64,000 nt of DNA from Hyaloscypha bicolor E. Lineage: Eukaryota > Ascomycota > Leotiomycetes > Helotiales > Hyaloscyphaceae. Every line of letters begins with the position of its first letter. The first letter of the stretch is position 1. Under the pieces are notes generated by a model. It worked only from the letters and a program-made list of their open reading frames with translations. It was not told the origin of the DNA and ran no database searches. This document shows, piece by piece, positions 36,201-49,200 of this stretch. The DNA lies in contig NW_020194684.1 in assembly GCF_002865645.1 (NCBI RefSeq), positions 3,883,952-3,947,951 on the forward strand. Direction: 5' to 3'. Position numbers and translations under genes: made by a program.

Positions 36201-38175
36201 AGATATAGTAACTTAAGGAGATTAAATAATAGACTAAGGAGGCCTAAAGAGCCCAGGAAAGTATTACCCGCTAATATAGGTATAAGACTTTAAGAATAAG
36301 AAGAAATCTAATAAACTAGTAAGTAAATAAAGATATATATATAATTCTTTTTTTTAATTCTGGCTCTTATTCTTTATTTCTTCTATAAATTCTTTTTTGT
36401 TTTTAGATTTAATTAACTTATATATACTAGGATTCTTCTCTATTTACTAATCTCTAGAAGCCATAAGATAATACGGAAAGTACTATTAAAAATACTACTA
36501 AAGCTAATTCTAATAATAATAATAATAATAATAGTAGTAAGCTATTAGATCTTCCTTTAATTTTACTATCCTCTTTTCTAGTAAAGAGAACTATAATTAA
36601 TCTTATAAACTATATAAGTATTATTTTATAGTAACGGATATATTAGAGATATAAATATACTATTTCTTTTTCTTATTAGATATAGAGAATTAATAGGTAT
36701 AATATCTTTAGCTTTATAAGTAAAACCTAAAGTACCCGGGCTATTACTAGTACTTTGCCTATTACTTCAGACAAAAGTCTAACTATTATTATTAAACTTC
36801 CTAGGCTAATTAACCTTATTTCTCCTAAGCAAACCTATTATATAAGATCTAATAAATTACATATAAATATTTACCGAGATTAAGGTAATTAAGAAAAAAT
36901 AGGCCTAATATCTAATATACTTTTTCCTATATTTTATAATTAGCTTAGTATTATTTTAGGTCTTATTTCCTTATAAATATATATATATTTAGAATTTAGA
37001 ATTAATACTTTAAAATAATACTCTTTAATTAGTTCTTATATAATTTAAAAGTCAGACTACTAAATTTAATACTTTTATAATACTTAAATCTACCTAAGTT
37101 TATAAAGTCTTATAATTATTAGGGCTTTTATAATTCTTTACCTTTTGAGTTTAATACCTAAATAGTATTATATACTTTGCCTTTAGTATAGAGAAGGCTT
37201 CTAAAAGTCTAGGGTTATAAAGGGATTTTTATATTAAGAATATATTAAGGATATATTATATTATAATAATAAAATTATAGGTATTTATATATAAATATAT
37301 AATATATTAGACTAGTTATACTAAAAATCATACTATATCTATATATAAAGTTACTAATTACTTTATATTAATACCGGACCCGTATAGTCACGTGACTCTA
37401 TATAATTGGCTGGCTATAGAAAAGCCCTAAAGCCCGAAACTTATAAAGAGTCTTAAGGGCTTTAGGGCTTCTGGACTATTACTAGTATCCGGTACTCTTT
37501 AGGAAAAAAGTATAATATATTCTATAATAAGTAATCTATTATAGACTATTTAATCTTTAAGTTAAGTGGGAAATCTAAGGGCCGGGCTTATAATTCAAGT
37601 CTTATTAAGGTTATTAAAGTCTTTGCTAGCTAGTACTATAGATTTAATAAAAATATTATAGGAATCCTATAGGTTTTATTCTAATCTATCTAGAAAGTAT
37701 ATATAGTATATTTCCTTATTTATTCCGATATTTATATATAATTCCTGAGAGCCAAACTATTACCTAAGGAAGAAGTAAAAAGGCTAAACTAATATCTTTA
37801 AAAACCAAGGCCTTAATAAGTCTATTTAGAAAAGCTTACTAATTTTTCTAAAGATAACCCAAGAAAAGTTTGGGTTTATTATATATTATAACTTATATAA
37901 CCAGGGATAGGGACTACTCTAATAGGCCAGAAAGAGTTTCTTATATAGTTTATTCATATAACCAGGAATAGGGACTTGAGTTTATTATATGGAATTACCT
38001 ATATATAGAGATTCCTGCTATAAACTCCTTATTTAGATTAATTAGTTAAACCTATTTTTAATACTAAGTCTTTATTAAGGTAATTTCTCGCTCCCAGAGG
38101 CTTTAGATAAAATAGCTAATAACTTTCTTAGCTATTAGCCAAGACTTATTAGCTAGAAAATCTATAAATAGTAGA

Positions 38176-38435
38176 TGTTACGATTATTACAATATACGGT
38201 ACTAGTAGGGGTTAGACTAGAGCTAGAGAGGCATCTGGCATCTGAGCGAGGCATCTGTAGTCACCTGATTATTGCACGTGACCCCGAGCTTAAGCTAGCA
38301 CGTGGGCCCGTGCGTAGCTCGCGATTATTTAGATCCGAGGCTCCTTCGGGATCCTCTTCTCTCTTTAGCTTTGAATCGTCAAAATAGAGATAGTCTAATC
38401 ACGCCTTCCAGGCCCTAGATCTTGTACTCGTAATA
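38176..38435 (+). mobile_element. solo LTR, 260 bp, with 5-bp target duplication
   Basis: Begins TGTTACGA and ends TCGTAATA, the expected inverted ends of a fungal LTR (TGTTACGA/TCGTAACA) with one C-to-T change. It is flanked by GTAGA at 38171-38175 and 38436-38440. Composition is normal and contrasts with the surrounding AT-rich DNA. No internal retrotransposon sequence is adjacent, so it is a solo LTR inserted into the block. Confidence 0.75.
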
Positions 38436-40979
38436 GTAGATAAGATTATAAAGTAGAACTTTCCTAACTATAATACTAAGATATTTTACTATAGTATAAA
38501 GTAATTAGATATAGAAGCCCTATTAAATATAATATATCTCGAACTATAAGTTTGCAAAATAGGTATAGGAAGTCTTAGTACTTAACTAGTACTATAGTCT
38601 AGCCTAAAGATACTTACTATCCTTTATATTTAATTTAATAGAAATAAGAAGTGCCTATACTTTAATTCGAGGGATAATTAGGACTTTTATATAGACTTAG
38701 GGCAGTAATTTGCTCTATAGAGAGAGAATAGACTAGAAATACTTATATTATATTAATCTTTGGAAAGGATTATAGTAAATACTATAATTCCTGAAATATT
38801 CTCGAAAAAGCTTTCCCAAACTAAAGTAAGCTAGTTTATAATCCCGAAAGATCTATAGGAGTCTTATATACCCGAGAATATAAGTACTTAAGGTAAATAT
38901 TATTTAAGTTCTAACCTATAATAAAAGAAAAATAAAGTATATAAAATAAAATATATAAAGTAAAAGTAAAACAAAATACCCGAATATTTAATAAATAAAA
39001 AGCCTAACTATAAGTTATAAGAACTAGTACTAACTAGGTATATATATAATAATATTAAAGGAGAAAAAAGGTAAGGGGAACTAAAAAATAAGTTAGTATA
39101 TATTCCGTAAAAGCAAACGGGAAGATATCTAAATAGCCTAAAAGCAAAGAATATATATTAAAGAAGTCGAGATTAGAGAGAGAAGAGCTATTTCTTATAA
39201 GAATAAGTTAGTATATATTCCAAGATAAAGAATAGGGATATTTAATAGTAGCCTAAAGGCTTTTATAAGTATTAAAGAAGGAGAGGAGGTATTAAAGTTC
39301 GGAGAAATCTAAATAGGAGTTAGTTTCTTTTTTGAAAGTTTAAGAGAGGGTATTCCTAAAAGGCCCAAAAATATAAGAGATATTAGAAAAGGAAAGAAAG
39401 AGATATTAGAAAAAAAAAGAAGGAATCTAAAATTTAGCTTTCTAAGAAGTAAATAGGTTAAAGACTTATAGTATAGGAGTTCTAGATAAAAGTAACCCGG
39501 AAGTAGTAGTTAGGTACTAGCTTTTAGTATTATTAGTAGAAATATTAAAAAAAGAGGGGTTTGGAAAAGGGGTTTAGAGAGGTTTAGAGGAGGAAAGAAA
39601 GGTTATAAGGTAGTTAGATACTAGCTCTTAGTATTAATAGAAGAAGTATTAAAGAAGGAGGGATTCGGAAGAGGGGTTTAGAAGAGAAATAAAAAAGAGA
39701 AATAAGGAGGAATAAGGAGGAGGAAAGAAAGGTTATAAGATAGTTAGATACTAGCTCTTAATATTAATAGAGATATTAATAAAGATATTAATAAAGGTAT
39801 TAATAGAAAAGATATTAGTAAAGGGCAGAAGCTTTTAGTATTAATAGTAAAGTCGAAAAAATATAAAAGAAAAATAGAGATTTTAGAATAAAGATAAAAT
39901 AAAGTTATAGTTTTATAGAAAATAAAGTTATTAGTACGGGATAGTTATATTATTATATAATTTCATATTTACTTTTACTATTTATTAAGAATATATATCT
40001 TTTAGGAGAAAGTATTATTTAGAATTCTTGAGCCTCTCTAATTTAATAACTATATATTTGAAAAATAAGAAATAAATATAATTATATATACTAGAATAAG
40101 AGAATTCTTTTTATCTAAAAATTATAATTATAATATTACTAAATATAGAAATATAGAAGTTTATATAATAAGTTATATATAGAGATTTGAGGAAATTTAA
40201 ATTACCTCGAATTATTTATAATTAGTAAAGTAAATTAGCTAATTATATAGGTCAAGTATAGTTTAATTATTATTAGTATACCTTAGCTTTTATAAGTTAG
40301 TAAGAAAAAAAATATTTATATCTTTATTTTTATAACTATAATATCTAAAATTATAATTTTTTTAATATTTAAATATACTTAATCTAGGGCTATTAAGTAC
40401 TAATATTTCCATTTTCAGGTATTATTTATTATAAATTTATTCGGATTTAAATAATTATATTAAATATATATCTTTATATCCTAAAAGTAAATAATAAAGA
40501 TATAGCTATACTAGCTTTAACTTTAGCCTTAACCTTAACCTTAACCTCCTTCCAAAAATAACTTTAATTCCGATATATAATACTATTATTAAAGCTTTCC
40601 TTTATTAAAGATATATTAAATATAGCTTTAGGTAATGGCTTTAGTAAAGGCAAAAGTAATAGAAAAGGTAATAAAGCTATAAATAAGCAAAAAGATAATA
40701 TTTATAATATATTCTCTAATAATCCAGACTTAGTCTATAATATCCTTTCTTATTAATATATTTAACTAATAAACCTTTTTGCTTCTTGATCTCCTTCTTA
40801 TATATAACCTCTTCCTCCTCCTCTATAATAATACTTTAATCTCCTTATACTACCTAATAATACTACTAAAGTAGTAAAGCAAATTAATAATAAGACTAAA
40901 GTTAGAGAAATAGAGCTATACTAGAGTAGGGAGCTAAAGGAATTAGAGAAAGGTAAGGCAAATCTAGAGGTAAGCTTGG

Positions 40980-41440
40980 TATATACTTGCGGAACCGAAT
41001 TCTCTCAAGCTTATACTACTTATAGTAATAAGAAGAGACCGAGAGGCCCTTTTAAATACTATATAGTTATAGAAGGCGAATTTGATAGTACTTATATAAA
41101 TTATAAATATAATAATAATAGTAAAGTCTATACTTTCTATTAACTTAATACTAATCCTACTAAGTCTGGAAAGCCTTGCTTTATATCTGTAAAACCCTTT
41201 ATACCAAAGCCTTAACCGCCTATAAGATATAGAAAGCGAGTATAAAGACAGATATAAGGTCAGAAGGTAATAGGGAAGGAGGTTATAGTAGAGGAGGGTG
41301 AGGATACTAGAGGAGAAGGGGACGAAGAAGATATAGATAATTCGAGTAATATAGGTAGTACGGAGGATATAGAGAGTAAGGGAGATGGAGATATGCCTCG
41401 TAATTCATGGGATTTGCCTTACGGACCACGCAAGCTAAGG
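40980..41440 (+). pseudogene. decayed ORF with acidic C-terminus (RIP-type stops)
   Basis: One plus-strand frame reads coherently as KKRPRGPFKYY, a TYINYKYNNN region, KSGKPCFISVKPFIPKP, and then an acidic segment (EEGEDTRGEGDEEDID) and WDLPYGPRKLRGG. It is interrupted by TAA/TAG codons at places where CAA/CAG would fit (for example near 41250-41265). Less mutated than the rest of the block. It may be the 3' end of a gene carried by the element; no family recognised. Confidence 0.45.
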
Positions 41441-41505
41441 GGGGGGTTAGGAGTAGTCGAGAATAAGGCGTGTATGCTATACTTTTTTTTTAGTGAGGTG
41501 TGGGC

Positions 41506-41560
41506 GCGAAAATCAGAAAATCAGAAAATCACTTTTCGCTTCTCGGATTTGTCCGCTAGC
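41506..41560 (-). repeat. right terminal inverted repeat
   Basis: Perfect inverted match to 29641-29695. It lies only 65 bp upstream of the ATG of the second secreted-protein gene. Confidence 0.95.
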
Positions 41561-41624
41561 CCGCTAATGGCCTCAGTAACTACTGCTACATTATGCCAAT
41601 GCACTATTGAACCACGACTCCGAA

Positions 41625-42094
41625 ATGAGCTCACCGATCTACAAAATACTTTTGCTCCTCCTACTCTCTTCTCTCGCTTTAGCAGGTGTTGCACCCGCAG
41701 GGGTCGTCGGCGGAGGGCTTGGCAGTGACGGACCAGACAATCCTCTACCTCACCCTCAACCAAAACCTGCATCACAGGCCGAACCTGCAGCAGCCCCACC
41801 TTCGTTACCTGCGCCACCTCTTCTGTCTGGCCCACTGGCTCCAGGCTTAGCACCAGCACCACCGCAGACTCCACCACAGCTAGGTCCACCACATCCACCA
41901 TCGATAAGCTTGTGTTTATTGCGGTAGCTTTGGAGGATTCCCTGCGCTGGTTCGTTTCCTAGTTATAAAGCACACAGAAAGGACCTCGCAGCTGACTTGG
42001 CTAGCTCGACTGCACTACACAAGTCGTGTCAAAATGGTGCACCAAGGACTGCCAAGTTCCGAAAGACTGCACCGTTATTGAGCGTCCTGATTAG
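41625..42094 (+). pseudogene. second small secreted protein gene, Pro/Ala-rich, apparently frameshifted before its Cys-rich end
   Basis: The ATG at 41625 opens a 100-codon frame: signal peptide (ILLLLLLSSLALA) then a long Pro/Ala-rich segment, ending at TAG 41925-41927. From 41911 a different frame reads CVYCGSFGGFPAL, followed by a GTTCGT donor at 41950, a GCTGAC branch site, a CTAG acceptor (42004) and an exon 42005-42094 encoding LDCTTQVVSKWC...CQVPKDC and a stop. CVYCGS-x-LDC with an intron at the same phase-0 position matches CQYCGS-x-LDC in the gene at 28713. A one-base insertion (or two-base loss) near 41900 therefore seems to separate signal peptide and cysteine domain. Alternatives are an unusual small intron that I could not place, or a real 100-aa proline-rich product with the cysteine exon relict. 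Confidence 0.6.
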
Positions 42095-43289
42095 TCGTCT
42101 GGCGGGTAGCGACCTCCTTGGTACTTCTCCTCGCGATTCCTGGAAAAATCATAACACTAATTGGAGATGTAGTATATTACAATCGGAATTTCTGCGTTTT
42201 TAATTGCTGGATTTGACAGGGCGCGAGGAGAGGCTGCGGATGTATTTTTCTGCCGGGTTAGGAGAGGTCTGAACCGAACTAGAGTCTCTGGAACTTGTAT
42301 AAATTAATGCTTGCGGTATTTTCGCAGAAACCTTGTATTGCCTATTTGCTTCTAGGGCCGCACAGTAGTAATCTCCTCTATTTGCCACTCGGATCATTTT
42401 CTCTTGCATATGCTATTCCCAGAAAGAGACTCTGAGCATGACCAGGCGTGGGTGGCGTCAGCGTCGGCGTCAATGGAGAGAGTGGAAAAGGAAAGTAGAA
42501 AGGTGAATCACTGAACTTTCAAACTCCAACCCTAGCCAGCACATTAGAGAGAGCTGACTCAAACGGTAGAATGCTAGAGCCTTAAGTACGATAGAAACTT
42601 CTTCTCCTGAAAATAACGCATAACCCACCGAAATGATTTGTGGTCCTCCGGCTCTATAAGTTGACTGTGGCGCAAGTGTTGACAAAGTACAGGACCAGGC
42701 TCGTGGTGGACAGAAAAAGTGGCACTGATTTTTCAATGTCCTAAGTCAAAGTTGTACTGTACTTCTCAACGCCTATTCTCCAAATCTTCCTTCCCTCGAC
42801 TCGCAAGTACTGTACATTCAATTTCTACCTCTTCGAGTCTCTCTAAAGTTTCGAAAATACAAAATTTCAGAAACGAAAAAGGAGAGGTAAATGTCCAACT
42901 TTGACTTGGGGCATTGAAAATGAGTGTTGCTTTTTCCGTCCACCGCGAGCCAGGATACTCTCGAGAAATAAAGGGGCTCGCTTAAAAGAGGGGCAGTTCA
43001 AGGCAACCAATTTTATAGACTTGGTATGCATGAAAAGTAGAGTGTAAATCAGGAAAACGAGCTTCAGGAAAAGACCGTCAATTTCATGAACGCAACCATA
43101 ATCCCTAAACCCTCTATCTATCACGCCATCCAAACGCATCAAGTCATACCCGCTCAAACACCAGTTATAGTCCTGTCCATCCCACACCATCATCCCATCA
43201 TAAAGTCCGTCTCACGCCAAGTCCGTTAAGCAGATATCCTCCCATTCTTGAAATCTCACCACCATCCAATTCCTTCTCCCATCTCTCTT
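42095..43289. other. intergenic, nothing recognised
   Basis: 1.2 kb between the second secreted-protein gene and the UBR1 3' end. Only short ORFs without motifs. Confidence 0.45.
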
Positions 43290-46200
43290 CTAGATAGTCT
43301 CCCAACCCCCATTGTTGATGTCCATCTCCAGCTTCCTACTAATCACACTGGGCACGCCATGGCCCAACCAAACGGTCCGCAAAAGCGCATCATATCTCTT
43401 CTGGTTCAAGAACAACTGTCTACTGTGCCTCAATCCCGGATCTACCTCACCGTATTTATCAATATACGGTGCGACCATCCAAGAGCCTGAGGTGTGGTAG
43501 AGGTAGAATACTGTGCACTTGCGAATGTTGATAAAGAGACCGATGTTCTTTTGGCACCTGGGGAGAAAGTATTAGCAAGAAAACATTGGAGAGGATGGGG
43601 ATTATCAGACTGACTTCAACATATGTTGTTGCGCGCCACCAATCTGCTGAGATCTGCCATTCCGGTTGGGAGGACCTTGCTTCAAGCAGCAGATGCTCTG
43701 TCCGCAAGTAATCACACCACAGAAGAGACACAGCATTGGGTCACTGACATCCTTGCCGGTGTTGGGGCAGCGTCTCTTCATTGTCTCTTCCATCAACGTA
43801 TCATAATTTTTTGGCAGACCGACGAGTTCGAATATAGTAGGATGACTGAGAGAAATCTTGGTTGCTGGGTCATGTGGTGGTGTGTTGGCGTGCATGATCC
43901 ATCCCTTGACGAGAGTATCAATCGCTGGGTTGTCCTCGAAGCCGCTAGCTGACTGACACATCTGGTCAAAGGTTGGCAAATGTAATGCCTCAGTCAAACG
44001 ATCCAACTCATCTGCGTCAGGATTGGTGGGTATGTGGTGGTGGAATGCAAGACCATAACGGACGTGGAGGAGCATGGTAACTTTGCGGAGGAATACAAGA
44101 GCGTATTTCTTCGCGAAAGCGTGACATGATTCGAGTCCATTGAAGCAAGCCTGTTCCATCGCTGTACTTGGTCCATCTTTGTGGTGATTGCCATCTTCAA
44201 GATCGTGTGAGCGAACGATGGCACAGAAGCTCTTGAAAGCATCGAGACCACGAGGGGGTCCAGACAACACTGAGTTCCAGCCGATCCAAGGCAAATAGTC
44301 TGACCGGCCCTTATTACGGCTTAGCTTGAGAGCAACTTTGACTAGTTCAGCAAGGTAGCACAGGCGGACCATGTTCATAATGGCGATGTTGTCTACCGGT
44401 GCAAGACAAAGCGACGCCTCAGTAAAGAATACGAATATGTCATGGCCCAGTAGTGATTTCCCAGTCTTGCCAAGAAGATTGAGCCCAGATTCCGTGTCAA
44501 CTCCCGAGCGTGGTGCTTTACGCAGGAACAGCTGCAAATGTTGGCGTTCGTAGTCGATACAGAACTCTCTTGCAACTCTATTCTCCCCTGCAGCTTTGAT
44601 ACCACCAATAGAGACATAAGATGCTACTGTCTCTGCAAGGACTCTCAAGTGGGTGAGAGCCTGTTGAGGAATTGTCTCCAAGAAGGTCATGCCACCTTGC
44701 GACGCAACACCACGTTGCTGGATTTCCACCGCAGATATGGAGTAGCCCAAACATTGCGCCAAAGTATCGCTTGAACACAAATCTACTGGGGAACTGTCAG
44801 TCGGGGAACCAGCCTGTACGTATGAAAACTCGGTGGGCAGGTCATTTTTCGACATGGTATCCCTCAATCGACGGTATATTTCTACAAGTTCCGTCATTGG
44901 CGACACAACTGTTGCTGGCGAATTGGCATTCGAAGGACCAGCATCGTTGGCCCAGATCGCTGGTACCACTGCTCCAGGTGTAAGTCTGAGATCTGCTGGG
45001 GTGGCGGAGAACGGAAGAGAAGGAGTCGGTGTACTTGGACTCCAGGCATCGATAAGGAGTTCCGACATCTTCTGGGCCAACGACTTATCAAGAATGCTGT
45101 TATTGCGCTCCATGAAAAGGTCAACAGAGTAACTAGTCGTAGTTGCACCTGTTTTGGCGTCGATGCGGTCAGCTCTGCTTATAACATCCGGCCCAGCGAC
45201 CGACATGACCCAATCGTCGAACGATGACTGCGGCTGGAAGTGGCTCATTGACAGCTCCTCTTTCGGTGACCACATAATTGGCAAGAAGGAATTGCCCAAT
45301 GCCTTGCATAGTGGACAGACAAACTCGTTCAACTCGAGATTTTCTGGGTGGTGCCTTGCAATCTGGTGTTGATGTCTTCGGTGCGAGGCCTCGTAGTAAA
45401 CTTCAAAGCATTTGTAATGCATGATATGTCCACAACCCACGGAAACCGGACCGGATCTGCAGGAGCTGGATGAGAAGCCTTTGCCAATAAACTGGCGTTC
45501 ACTGACGATCTCGACTCCACTCGCGGTGACCTTGTGCACTTTTTCTCGATTGTCGCCGGCGACGCCAAAAGGTCGAATGCTCTCAGTGGATCGATCCAAA
45601 CATGCTGGTGTATTCGCGACTTCCCGAACAAAATCGGGGTCTTTGAAGTCCGTCTGACGTAAGATAGTGCTATTGGTCAATAGAGCAAAAGTACCGTACA
45701 ATCTGCCATCTTTGGTTTCTTCTTGGCAAAGGATGCAAGTGCCGGAAGGGTATTGCCAATATGTCTTATGATCCTCTACCTCCGAATCTAAATTGTCATC
45801 GCTCGTGTCATCCTCGCCCCAGTCAATATCGCCCTGATTATCAAGGAAATTTTTTTGCTGCTGCTGGAACTGGGCCATGACTTTAGCTTGACGCTCCAAC
45901 GCTGCTTGTTTCTTCTTCTCGCGATCTTCGAGAACGTTGTTGTTTGCTGGAGAGGCTGTGGAGATGCGGTCAACGGATACTCCCAGCCGCGCAAATGCAG
46001 TCTCGAAGTTGCGTGGGCGCTTTTGCTTCATTCTCTTCAGCACAAGGGTAATCTTGGAGTGGCAAGCCTTGAACTCTTCTTTACGAGACAACAATTCCAA
46101 GACTGCGGCGATGGTCCTCGAAGCTGGAGCATGAGCAAGGAAGTTGCTGCGAGCAGTGCTCGTCAGGGCAATGTAGACAAATGATTGGAGAGACTCCTCG

Positions 46201-49200
46201 GACATTTCATCTTCATCAGTTCTGTCTTCGGATATCGCAATGAGGACAAGGTGAAGGACGACCTGCAAGAATGCTTCAACTCTCGTAAGTTGAACGGACG
46301 GTGTGAGGTCTTGAGCCTTGAGTGGATACAACAGTGCATAGTAAATGATCTGTGCAAAGATGCCAGTTCTTGTGAAAGCTGAAAGGTCCGAGAACGCGCC
46401 AGACTCAATTGGTCGGAGTTTTGACTCGAATACAATATCGGATGCTGCTCGGCCGGTCTTCTTTGCCATCCAGTTCCTGTATGCATTTTCTGACTCCTCT
46501 CGTTGATTCTTGTTGTAATGAGCAATATAAGGGTCAATGTCCTCTAGGAACTGTTCCTTTAGCTCAAAAGTTCCCACGTCAGATAGGCCCTCCGGAGGCT
46601 TGAAAGTTGTCATCTCATCAAGGATATCTTGACATTCTTCTTGGTCTTGGAACTTGTCCGGGAGCTTGCCGCATATTTCAGAGAAAGATAACGGCTTGAA
46701 ACACAGGACGTGGGTAATGTCCCGACGCATAGCAAGGACATGAGGACTTGGCTCATCGTCACTCGAAACCAGAGAAGTGCGATCGCTGATGAGTACAATG
46801 AGGAGGTGAATCAGATCTTCTGCAACATCCAAGACCTGACCATCTTCGAGCCCATCCGATTTTTGCTCATAAATTCCCTTCATCCAATGCTCTAAGCCAT
46901 AGCGGTCGATGATGGAGACCAAAACACGAGATGGTGGGCATACAACCATGGCCGTCTGTAAGAGGAAGATATCCCGGTGATGGGACACATCTCGTTGACT
47001 GACACCACGATAGGTGCCTTGCTGGTGCCGAAGACTCATCCCGTTACGAACCCACATGCCCGCCTTCATCTGAGCCAACCAAGCACAGACGCGCAAGGGA
47101 TAGTCAAAAGCGGCAATCATGTGATCCTCGGGATTGTATTCTTGACTTGGCATGGTCCGAGGTCCCATTGCTCGCGGTTTTTGTAGTAAATCGGCAGTAG
47201 TGAAGCTCAAAAGTTGCGTCAATTGCTCCCGGGACATATTCTTGCCACACTCAATGAGCCATGACAGGGTATAGTGGAGAGCGTGGTGGAAACTGATCGG
47301 CTGCGATTCCACCACGAACTTGACGACAGAGTGATGAAGTACGCTGTTCGGCATCTCAGTGGTATCAAACTCGTAGTCACCGACTTTCTTGAACTTGATC
47401 TCATCCTTGATCTCAGCTTGTGCGAAGCGCTTTCTCTCCGTACCGAGAGAATTCAAGATAACCGCCTTGGCCGCTAATCTGATGGCTCTGAAGATGTAGG
47501 TATGGTCCTCGCCGACACTCCATTTGAATGACTCCGAGAACTGTCTGCATAAGCGGTTGATCTCCCGTGTGATCAAGGAAGCGCTGATCCAGGCATCGGT
47601 TTCGTACTCCACATGCTCGCCAACCGCTCGAGTATTCGGGCAGATACCTTGATGAAGCTTGACGAGGTCCAAGAACTGCATCATGTATCTTTCCTCTGTC
47701 CGCAACTTTTCTTGGACATGTTCTGAGCCGAACAGATATCTCAAGTCCATGAAGAAATGATACATGCGTCGATTGGTGACCGAGCCTGAGTCGAACGCCA
47801 GAGTAGCATTTCCTACAATCTCGTGGGGATGACCAACTTGTCTCGTCGTTAAGAAGGTATACAATATTGCCATCAAATTTGTCAAGAAATTGCCTCGTTC
47901 GACAATCTCGGCAGTAATAGTCGGTGTTGTCAACATCTGCAACGAAATGTTGATAATGGAATGATCCGGTTCTCGGTCAGCAATAAGGTAAAGTTGTGCC
48001 AAAGTTGTATAAAGGCCCGCAAATCTTAAGCCGAGGATTCGCTTGAAGTCAGGAATTGTCACAACTGTCGATATGTAAAGGTCTCGAAGGTCAACTCGGA
48101 CTTTCTTCCACATGCGCAAATCAAACAAAATCATCCAATCCAGCCGAAGTCGTCGCCATAAATCCTCATGGAGTGGCACTGATTCCCTAACATTATATCC
48201 TTCTGGAGTTTCAAGCCAGTATCTGGCTGGTTTTGGGGGATGTTCTTCTTGCGGCTTGTTCCTTGGCGTCTTTGGAATCTCCATACCAGCTTTGACGTAC
48301 ACATTGTGAGATATCAACGGCTGAATTTCTGCTGTGTCGGAGTCCGAGGGGGTCATATCTCTGTCCCGCATTGGTCTCGGAGGTGCAGGTGGAGGCGGGG
48401 GAGGTGGTGGGTAGCCAGCTATAGTGGCTTCTGATTCCTCCATGGGTGAGTTCTCCCGGTCGTTTCCACTCATGTCAACATCACCATCTGCATCAGTCTC
48501 TGTTTGTGTTGCTGCAGGACCGGCGAAAAGATAATCGACAGCGTCGGGTGGATCAAGATCGGATCCGTCTTCTTCATCAGTGCCCGTATTCATCATTGCC
48601 TGATCAATCTCATCATCCGCTTCGTCTTCAAGGTCAGAATTGCCATCGTCGCTATCGTCACTCTCTGAGGCGGCGGCTGCAGCAATGGCTGCAGCTCTCA
48701 TGATCTGCGCTTGGCGATCCAGAATCTCCTGGCGATAATCGGTGTCCTCCTCCATTGAGTGGTCATCAATACCTTTCATACCAACATCCTTATTGCTAGC
48801 TTCACTGCCCGTGCTCCAAACTTTCAGCATCTCCTCGCAAACGACATAGCGAAGGATGTTGTGGTCAGATCCCACGCTGCACCCAGCAATATCGGTCAAC
48901 CATTCGATGATAGTACCACACATTTGCTCCCTGAATGTGTCTCGAGCCGATCGGATAGTGACGGTAACTTTGATCTGCTCAATGATTCCGGAAACTCTTA
49001 GAAGATCATCAACATCGTTGCTGTACTTAATGATGCTTCTCCCTACATCATCGGTCTCATGAGCTCGTTGAAGCCCCTCTGATAAGGCAACCTTGCAAGC
49101 CCTAGCTACCTGGTCGCGGACTTCGTTGACTGTATGTTTTTCGTCGTTCCATAGCAGCAATGCAAACTCGCATGGTTCCTCAACAATATCACCACCGTAG

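Larger units (their letters stand above)
29641..41560. mobile_element. AT-rich, RIP-like block bounded by 55-bp terminal inverted repeats (~11.9 kb)
   Basis: The first 55 bp (29641-29695) are identical to the reverse complement of the last 55 bp (41506-41560). Similarity continues more weakly inward, and the repeat contains a threefold GATTTTCT motif. Most of the interior is extremely AT-rich, dominated by TATA/ATTA words, with almost no ORF over 60 codons; this is the signature of RIP. Flanking decamers CAGCTAGCTA (29635-29644) and TAGCCCGCTA (41557-41566) agree at 7 of 10 positions and may be a decayed target duplication. No transposase can be read, so the superfamily is unknown. Nested inside are a solo LTR (38176-38435), a degenerate copy of the left flank and an acidic coding relic. 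Alternatively, it may be a compound region whose ends happen to be a repeated element. Confidence 0.75.

Noticed and set aside
40520..40550. CCTTAA repeats resembling a telomere tract
   Set aside because: Only about three imperfect copies, not the TTAGGG unit of filamentous fungi, and located inside a mutated AT-rich block.
30066..41400. Search for tRNA genes, intact transposase ORFs or a CRISPR-like array in the AT-rich block
   Set aside because: No B-box-like GGTTCGA elements in tRNA context, no long open frame and no regularly spaced repeats seen; CRISPR arrays are not expected in a fungal nuclear genome.
43623..43952. Plus-strand ORF of 109 codons opposite the UBR1 3' part
   Set aside because: Lies wholly within the UBR1 coding region on the other strand and has no motif.
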